From an uncultured Alphaproteobacteria bacterium (GTDB lineage: Bacteria; Pseudomonadota; Alphaproteobacteria; Rickettsiales; UBA1997), in the NCBI GenBank assembly GCA_949288805.1, contig CASELL010000009.1:1-35451 (forward strand): DNA of 35,451 nt, read 5' to 3'. The position numbers were made by a program, and so were the translations under genes. The first letter of the stretch is position 1, and each line of letters begins with the position of its first letter. Below the pieces are notes generated by a model. That model was not told the origin of the DNA. It was given only the letters and a program-made list of their open reading frames with translations, and did no database searches. Shown one piece after another: positions 31,489-35,451 of this stretch.

Positions 31489-32757
31489 ATGCAACCGTTA
31501 GCAGATAAAATTAGACCACAAAATCTTGATTTTTTTGTAGGTCAAAAGCAATTATTAGAAAATAATGGTATATTAAGTAGGATATTTAATAATACTATTA
31601 AATTACCATCAATGATTTTTTGGGGGCCTGCTGGAAGTGGTAAAACTACAATTGCTAGAATGCTATTAAATAGAGAAGGGTATTTTAGTGAAACTATATC
31701 TGCTACTAATACTGGTGTTGCTGAATTAAAAAATATCTTTCAATTAGCAGAGAATAGATATAAAGATTTTAATAAAAGTACAATTTTATTTATTGATGAA
31801 ATACATTGTTTTAAGAAAAATCAACAAGATGTTTTATTACCATATGTAGAAAGTGGAGTTATAATTTTAATCGGAGCTACAACTGAAAATCCTTCATTTG
31901 AATTAAACTCTGCTTTGTTGTCAAGGTGTAGAATATTGATTTTTAAAGCCTTAGAATTCGAAGATTTAGAAAAAATTGTTGATAGGGTTGAAAAAGAATA
32001 TAATAAACTACCTTTGACAAAAGAGGCTAGAAAAATGTTAATTAATTTGTCTAATGGTGATTGTAGGTATTTGTTAAATATGTGTGAAGAGTTGCTTGAC
32101 TTAAAAAGTAGTAAAAAGTTAAACATAGAAGAATTATTACAAGTTGTTAGTAAGAAAAAAGCAAGTTATGATAAACAAAACGACAATCATTATAATTTAA
32201 TTAGTGCTTTTCATAAATCATTAAGGGGGTCGGACGTTCAAGCCTCTCTTTATTGGATGGCTAGAATGTTGGATGGTGGTGAAAGACATCATTATATTTT
32301 TAGAAGATTAATAAACTTTGCTCTTGAAGATATAGGTATGGCAGATCCACAGGCAATAGTTCAAGTTATGTCTTGTTTACAAGCTTTTGATATGGTTGGA
32401 GAGCCCGATGGTAATCTTGCTTTAAATCAAGCGGTTATTTATTGTGCTACTGCTCCAAAATCAAATGCTACTTATGTGGCCTTGAACGAAGTTTTTGAAG
32501 ATATTAAAAAAAATAATTATCAAAATCCACCTAAACATATTTTAAATGCTCCTACAAAACTAATGAAAGATATTGGTTATAGTGATGGTTATATTTATGA
32601 CCATGATACACCTAATTGTTTTTCAGGGCAAAATTATTTTCCAGAAGATATGAATAGAAGAGAATATTATAGACCTAATGAAAGGGGTTTTGAAAGAGAT
32701 ATTAAGAAAAGGCTTGAATATTGGAATAATTTGAGAAAAGTGTTAAATAAAAAATAG
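31489..32757 (+). CDS. rarA: Replication-associated recombination protein RarA (MgsA)
   Basis: A 422-residue clamp-loader-like AAA+ ATPase of normal RarA length. It has LADKIRPQNLDFFVGQ at 4-19, Walker A GPAGSGKT at 46-53, Walker B FIDEIH at 101-106, IILIGATTENPSFELN and the arginine finger ALLSRCR. The C-terminal oligomerisation part contains GGERHHYIFRRLINFALEDIG and YKxPNAxxG-type words in modified form. RarA acts at blocked replication forks with RecA and SSB. It has a separate 54-base upstream region with a weak TTGAAA/TATTTT-like promoter and appears to be monocistronic. Confidence 0.95.
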   Translation: MQPLADKIRPQNLDFFVGQKQLLENNGILSRIFNNTIKLPSMIFWGPAGSGKTTIARMLLNREGYFSETISATNTGVAELKNIFQLAENRYKDFNKSTILFIDEIHCFKKNQQDVLLPYVESGVIILIGATTENPSFELNSALLSRCRILIFKALEFEDLEKIVDRVEKEYNKLPLTKEARKMLINLSNGDCRYLLNMCEELLDLKSSKKLNIEELLQVVSKKKASYDKQNDNHYNLISAFHKSLRGSDVQASLYWMARMLDGGERHHYIFRRLINFALEDIGMADPQAIVQVMSCLQAFDMVGEPDGNLALNQAVIYCATAPKSNATYVALNEVFEDIKKNNYQNPPKHILNAPTKLMKDIGYSDGYIYDHDTPNCFSGQNYFPEDMNRREYYRPNERGFERDIKKRLEYWNNLRKVLNKK

Positions 32758-32814
32758 TATTTACTTTTAAACTATAAATTTTATCATTATATCATATAAA
32801 CAACCATAAAAATT

Positions 32815-33342
32815 ATGCTATTAAAAAATCACAACGAAAACGATGTTTTTCTTAATATATTAAAAAACAGAAAAACAACAAGACATTTTATAGACAACCA
32901 CAAAGATGATGATAAAATACAAATTTTAAGCGATATACTATGGGCTTCTAATGGTTTTAATAGAGAAGACAAAAGAGTTATTCCTACTGCTATGAATGAA
33001 CAAGATCTAAATGTATTTTTATTGACAAAAGATAAAGTTTATTTATATGATGCTAAAAATAATGAATTAAAAGAATATTTAGATAAAGGTTTATTTAAAT
33101 ATTTTGTTAGTACAGATAGTCAAGAGTTTATGAATCATACTAATTATGCTTTATTATATACAAGCAACAATGTTGAAAGTGGTGCTTTTCATGCTGGTTC
33201 TGCTTATCAAAATGTAGCAATTTATTGTGCTGAACATAATATAGCTAATGTTGTAAAAGGTTGGATTGAAAAAGAAGATATAATTAAAGAACTTAAATTA
33301 CAAGAAAATAGTGTTATTATATCACAAGTTTTGGATTTATAA
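32815..33342 (+). CDS. Nitroreductase-family flavoprotein
   Basis: A 175-residue protein of the FMN-dependent nitroreductase fold. The N-terminal NRKTTRHF at 17-24 stands in place of the usual RRSxRxF that binds the FMN phosphate. ILSDILWASNGFNRED follows, and the C-terminal GAFHAGSAYQNVAIYCAEHNI is the conserved dimer helix of the family. It would reduce a quinone, nitro or similar compound with NAD(P)H in the cytoplasm, and its substrate is unknown. The stop overlaps the thiN start (TAATG), so the two are translationally coupled. The family is compact here, close to the minimal size. Confidence 0.85.
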   Translation: MLLKNHNENDVFLNILKNRKTTRHFIDNHKDDDKIQILSDILWASNGFNREDKRVIPTAMNEQDLNVFLLTKDKVYLYDAKNNELKEYLDKGLFKYFVSTDSQEFMNHTNYALLYTSNNVESGAFHAGSAYQNVAIYCAEHNIANVVKGWIEKEDIIKELKLQENSVIISQVLDL

Positions 33343-33962
33343 TGAAAGTATTGTTTATTTTAAATGGAGAATATAATAAAAAATTAGAAAGTTTTTTAAA
33401 TAATTATGACATTGTTGTTGCAGTTGATGGTGGATTAAATCATTTAAAAAACTTTACTCCACATTATGTAATTGGAGATTTTGATTCTATTGATAAAAAA
33501 TTATTAGAAAATATAAATAGTAATGTTATTTTTAAAAATAATCAAGATGAAAGTGATTTTTTATTTGCTTTAAAATATATAACTAAAAAATACAGTAATA
33601 TTGAAAATATAGATGTAATTTGTGCGACAGGAGATAGAATTGATCATACAATTTGTAGTATTTTTACTTTAATTAATTTTGATGTTAATATAAAAATTAT
33701 TGGTATAAATGAAAACATTTATGTTTTAAAAAATAATACTATTAATCTTAAAACTAAAATAAATACAACTATTTCAATAATACCACTCACGGATATTAAA
33801 AATATAAAAAGTTCGGGTTTGAAATGGGAATATAATAATAACAATTTAAGTCTTGGTTTTGTTAATGGTATTTCTAATTTATCAACAAAAGAAGATATTT
33901 TTATTTCGGTAGAAAGTGGTATTGTTTTAATTGTTGAAAATACTAAACTTAATATAAGCTAA
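33342..33962 (+). CDS. thiN: Thiamine pyrophosphokinase
   Basis: A 206-residue thiamine pyrophosphokinase. It shows VVAVDGGLNHL at 25-35, PHYVIGDFDSI at 40-50 (phosphate and metal-binding Asp residues), NNQDESDFLFAL at 66-77 and ATGDRIDHTICSI. The C-terminal beta domain, SGLKWEYNNNNLSLGFVNGISN, binds the thiazole side. The enzyme turns thiamine and ATP into thiamine diphosphate, so the cell can use salvaged thiamine. The last codons and the stop form part of the terminator stem that follows. Confidence 0.95.
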   Translation: MKVLFILNGEYNKKLESFLNNYDIVVAVDGGLNHLKNFTPHYVIGDFDSIDKKLLENINSNVIFKNNQDESDFLFALKYITKKYSNIENIDVICATGDRIDHTICSIFTLINFDVNIKIIGINENIYVLKNNTINLKTKINTTISIIPLTDIKNIKSSGLKWEYNNNNLSLGFVNGISNLSTKEDIFISVESGIVLIVENTKLNIS

Positions 33963-33982
33963 ATATATATTAAGTTTAGTAT
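33940..33982. terminator. Terminator between thiN and the cysteine desulfidase gene
   Basis: A perfect 17-bp stem (33940-33956 with 33966-33982) has a 9-base loop that contains the thiN stop. The left arm is thiN coding sequence. The other convergent gene ends at 33987. Confidence 0.75.
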
Positions 33983-33986
33983 AATA

Positions 33987-35243
33987 TTAATCTTCTAACA
34001 TTATTTTTAATATTTCATTATCTGTTTCTTTCATACCAACTCTTGCCATTCTACAAACAGCAGAAACAGTTTTCTCAATATTGTTTTTAACTAGTCCTTC
34101 TCCATTTTGAAAAACATCATTATTTAAAGCCATATCACTAGCAATTATTCCACATTCAACAGCAGTTGCTATTTTTAAAGCACAAGATGGCTTTGCTCCA
34201 TCACATATAATGCCACCAGCAGCATTTATTGCATTTATTATAGTATCTTCTATTTGTTTTCTGGTTCCTTTTTTCATAAAGGTTATACTAGCACCAGCTG
34301 CAGTTCCAGCACTAACAGCACCACAGAAAGCAGATAATTTCCCAATTTGACTTTTTAACCATAAAGCAATTAAATTAGCAAAGCAAAGTGCTTTATATAA
34401 ATCCTCTTTTGGTAATTCAAGATATTTCCAATATTGATATATTGTTGAAGATATTGTCATTCCTTGATTTCCGCTTCCAGCATTGATAATAACAGGCATA
34501 TTACAGCCTGACATTCTAGCATCTGATCCAGCAGAAGCATAAGCTTTCGCTATTTCTTTTATACTACCATTAGCATTTTTCATTATGTTTTTGCCAACAT
34601 TGGCACCATAATTGTTTTTTAAACCTTCTTCTGCTATTTCATTATTACATTTAATTTCTTCATCAAATAAATCTTTTAAATCTTCAATTTTAAAATCATT
34701 AATTACAAAATTATATATATTATCAAATGTTAAAAAAGAAGAATCAAGCTCTTTTTCTTTTTGTATTTTTTTATCTAAAATTGTTTCTCCATTTTTTTTG
34801 ATTGAGTTTATATTAGAGTGTGAATGTAAAAGTTCAACTTCAACTTCGTCGTTTCCAGATTTTACTATACATGTAATATGTAAATTATCTTGAGAATCTA
34901 ATCTTTCAATTTTACATATTTTTTTATCTAATAATGTTTTTAATGTTTCTACATCTTTATCTTTTACGTTTCTTAATACTTCAAGATTTAAAGATGGATC
35001 TCCAGCTATAATACCAATTAGACAAGCTGTATCTATTCCTTTCATTCCTTTTGTTGTTGGAACTGTAACGCCTTTTACATTTTTTATTATATTATCACTA
35101 CATTTTATAATTACTTTATCGGGCATTTTTCCTAAAACCTCTCTTGCTTTTGCTCCTGTAAGAGCAACTGCTATTGGTTCAGTACAACCAAGCGCTTTAA
35201 CCATTTCTTGTCTTAATAGAGAAACAAAGTTTTCTTTATTCAT
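33987..35243 (-). CDS. CyuA/YhaM-type L-cysteine desulfidase
   Basis: A 418-residue UPF0597 protein. It matches YhaM/CyuA with EMVKALGCTEPIAVAL at 13-28, VTVPTTKGMKGIDTA near 59-73, SGCNMPVIINAGSGNQGMTI near 245-264 and IICDGAKPSCALK near 345-357. The Cys residues in GCTEP, AFCGAV and ICDGAKPSC are the expected iron-sulfur cluster ligands. The enzyme splits cysteine to pyruvate, ammonia and sulfide, a typical anaerobic route. It stands alone with a terminator on the 3' side and no matching transporter (cyuP) in view. Together with adhE and the radical SAM activase it points to anaerobic growth on amino acids. Confidence 0.9.
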   Translation of the reverse strand: MNKENFVSLLRQEMVKALGCTEPIAVALTGAKAREVLGKMPDKVIIKCSDNIIKNVKGVTVPTTKGMKGIDTACLIGIIAGDPSLNLEVLRNVKDKDVETLKTLLDKKICKIERLDSQDNLHITCIVKSGNDEVEVELLHSHSNINSIKKNGETILDKKIQKEKELDSSFLTFDNIYNFVINDFKIEDLKDLFDEEIKCNNEIAEEGLKNNYGANVGKNIMKNANGSIKEIAKAYASAGSDARMSGCNMPVIINAGSGNQGMTISSTIYQYWKYLELPKEDLYKALCFANLIALWLKSQIGKLSAFCGAVSAGTAAGASITFMKKGTRKQIEDTIINAINAAGGIICDGAKPSCALKIATAVECGIIASDMALNNDVFQNGEGLVKNNIEKTVSAVCRMARVGMKETDNEILKIMLED

Positions 35244-35340
35244 AATCGCTTTATTTTTTTAAATTAATTTTTTATAACATTTTAAATAATAAAAATCAAT
35301 AGATAATCGTAAGTAATTAAAGTGTTTTTATAATTTTTCC

Positions 35341-35404
35341 CTTGACTTTTCACATTCTTATTTTTATCATAAAATCAAGTTAATTAATGATATAATTAAT
35401 TTAT
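35341..35404 (+). repeat. 64-bp dispersed promoter repeat, copy 2
   Basis: 63/64 identical to 12889-12952, same orientation. The copy ends with the first two bases of ATG 35403-35405, so it carries a complete promoter and leader up to a start codon. The left arm of the rplY hairpin is absent here. Confidence 0.9.
35342..35370 (+). promoter_or_regulatory. Promoter inside repeat copy 2
   Basis: TTGACT (35342-35347), a 17-base spacer and TATCAT (35365-35370), followed by a start near 35377 and an ATG at 35403. A perfect TATAAT at 35391-35396, just before the ATG, could instead give a nearly leaderless transcript but lacks a good -35. Confidence 0.6.
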
Positions 35405-35451
35405 GTTTAATATAAAAAATAACTGTTTCAGTTTAATACAAAAAAGTTGTA
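35403..35451 (+). CDS. Partial gene, N-terminus only (prepilin-like start possible)
   Basis: From the ATG that ends repeat copy 2, the frame is open for 16 codons to the window edge. The segment NNCFSLIQKS resembles the class III leader of type IV prepilins (basic start, then G/FxLIE), with Cys in place of Gly and Gln in place of Glu. The basic residue in MFNIK also fits. Too little is visible to be sure: the hydrophobic helix that should follow lies beyond the window. A prepilin peptidase gene is present at 27584. Confidence 0.45.
   Translation, partial: MFNIKNNCFSLIQKSC

Noticed and set aside
1-35451. tRNA or rRNA genes, CRISPR arrays and insertion sequences
   Set aside because: I looked through the intergenic gaps and saw no tRNA-like cloverleaf, no regularly spaced repeats and no transposase or IS ends. 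All gaps except 713-1025 and 12838-13448 are too short to hold most of these.

Overview
The window is strongly AT-rich bacterial chromosome, about a quarter G+C by eye, with short intergenic gaps and very few clear Shine-Dalgarno sites. Several genes point to a host-associated, anaerobic or microaerophilic alphaproteobacterium with a reduced, Rickettsiales-like genome. The pointers are an alpha-type SspB ClpXP adaptor, an LPS-export LptD, a VirB8-VirB9 pair and a major capsid protein of the Rhodobacter gene-transfer-agent type. A fermentative AdhE, a glycyl-radical-activase-like radical SAM protein and a cysteine desulfidase suggest low-oxygen life. An ankyrin protein and a protein with a CE-clan protease-like residue order suggest contact with a eukaryotic host. 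The order within Alphaproteobacteria cannot be fixed from this window.

Layout. 1-2333: a probable recA 3' end, an ankyrin protein and a candidate effector. 2400-7338: adhE, then a thioredoxin reductase lacking its C-terminal FAD segment, an RppH-like NUDIX gene and an HExxH protein. 7421-10955: a MurC/Mpl-type ligase, an unknown membrane protein, sspB and plsY. 10981-12837: hpf, a BOF-family periplasmic protein and rplY. 12864-13441: a promoter-bearing repeat followed by an open frame with no start codon. 13449-20092 (minus): rluC-lptD, a lone GTA-like capsid gene, and an operon of Asd-like, GcvH-like and radical SAM activase genes. 20212-29371 (plus): a dense run virB8-virB9-prfA-RDD-coaD/kinase-yraN-murG-ppiC-rlmB-pilD-mraY. 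29423-35243: a PhzF/PLP-like pair, rarA, nitroreductase-thiN and a convergent cysteine desulfidase. 35341-35451: a second copy of the promoter repeat, followed this time by an ATG.

How the genes fit together. Lipid II synthesis (MurC-like, MraY, MurG), phospholipid synthesis (PlsY) and LPS export (LptD) together indicate a Gram-negative envelope. Translation and RNA functions (prfA, rplY, hpf, rluC, rlmB) are mixed among them. Most convergent gene pairs are separated by perfect or nearly perfect AT-rich hairpins that can terminate on both strands.

The most unusual signal is the 64-bp repeat (63/64 identical) at 12889-12952 and 35341-35404. It carries a near-consensus promoter. At 35 kb it ends in an ATG. 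At 13 kb the identity stops inside that ATG and the promoter leads into a 162-codon frame for a cysteine-containing, secreted-looking domain with no start and no signal peptide. This fits either a deleted surface-protein gene or a silent cassette that could exchange with an expressed copy. Other second-look items are pseudo-enzyme versions of Asd and GcvH beside a radical SAM activase, the isolated GTA-type capsid gene, the CoaD-kinase fusion and the truncated TrxB.
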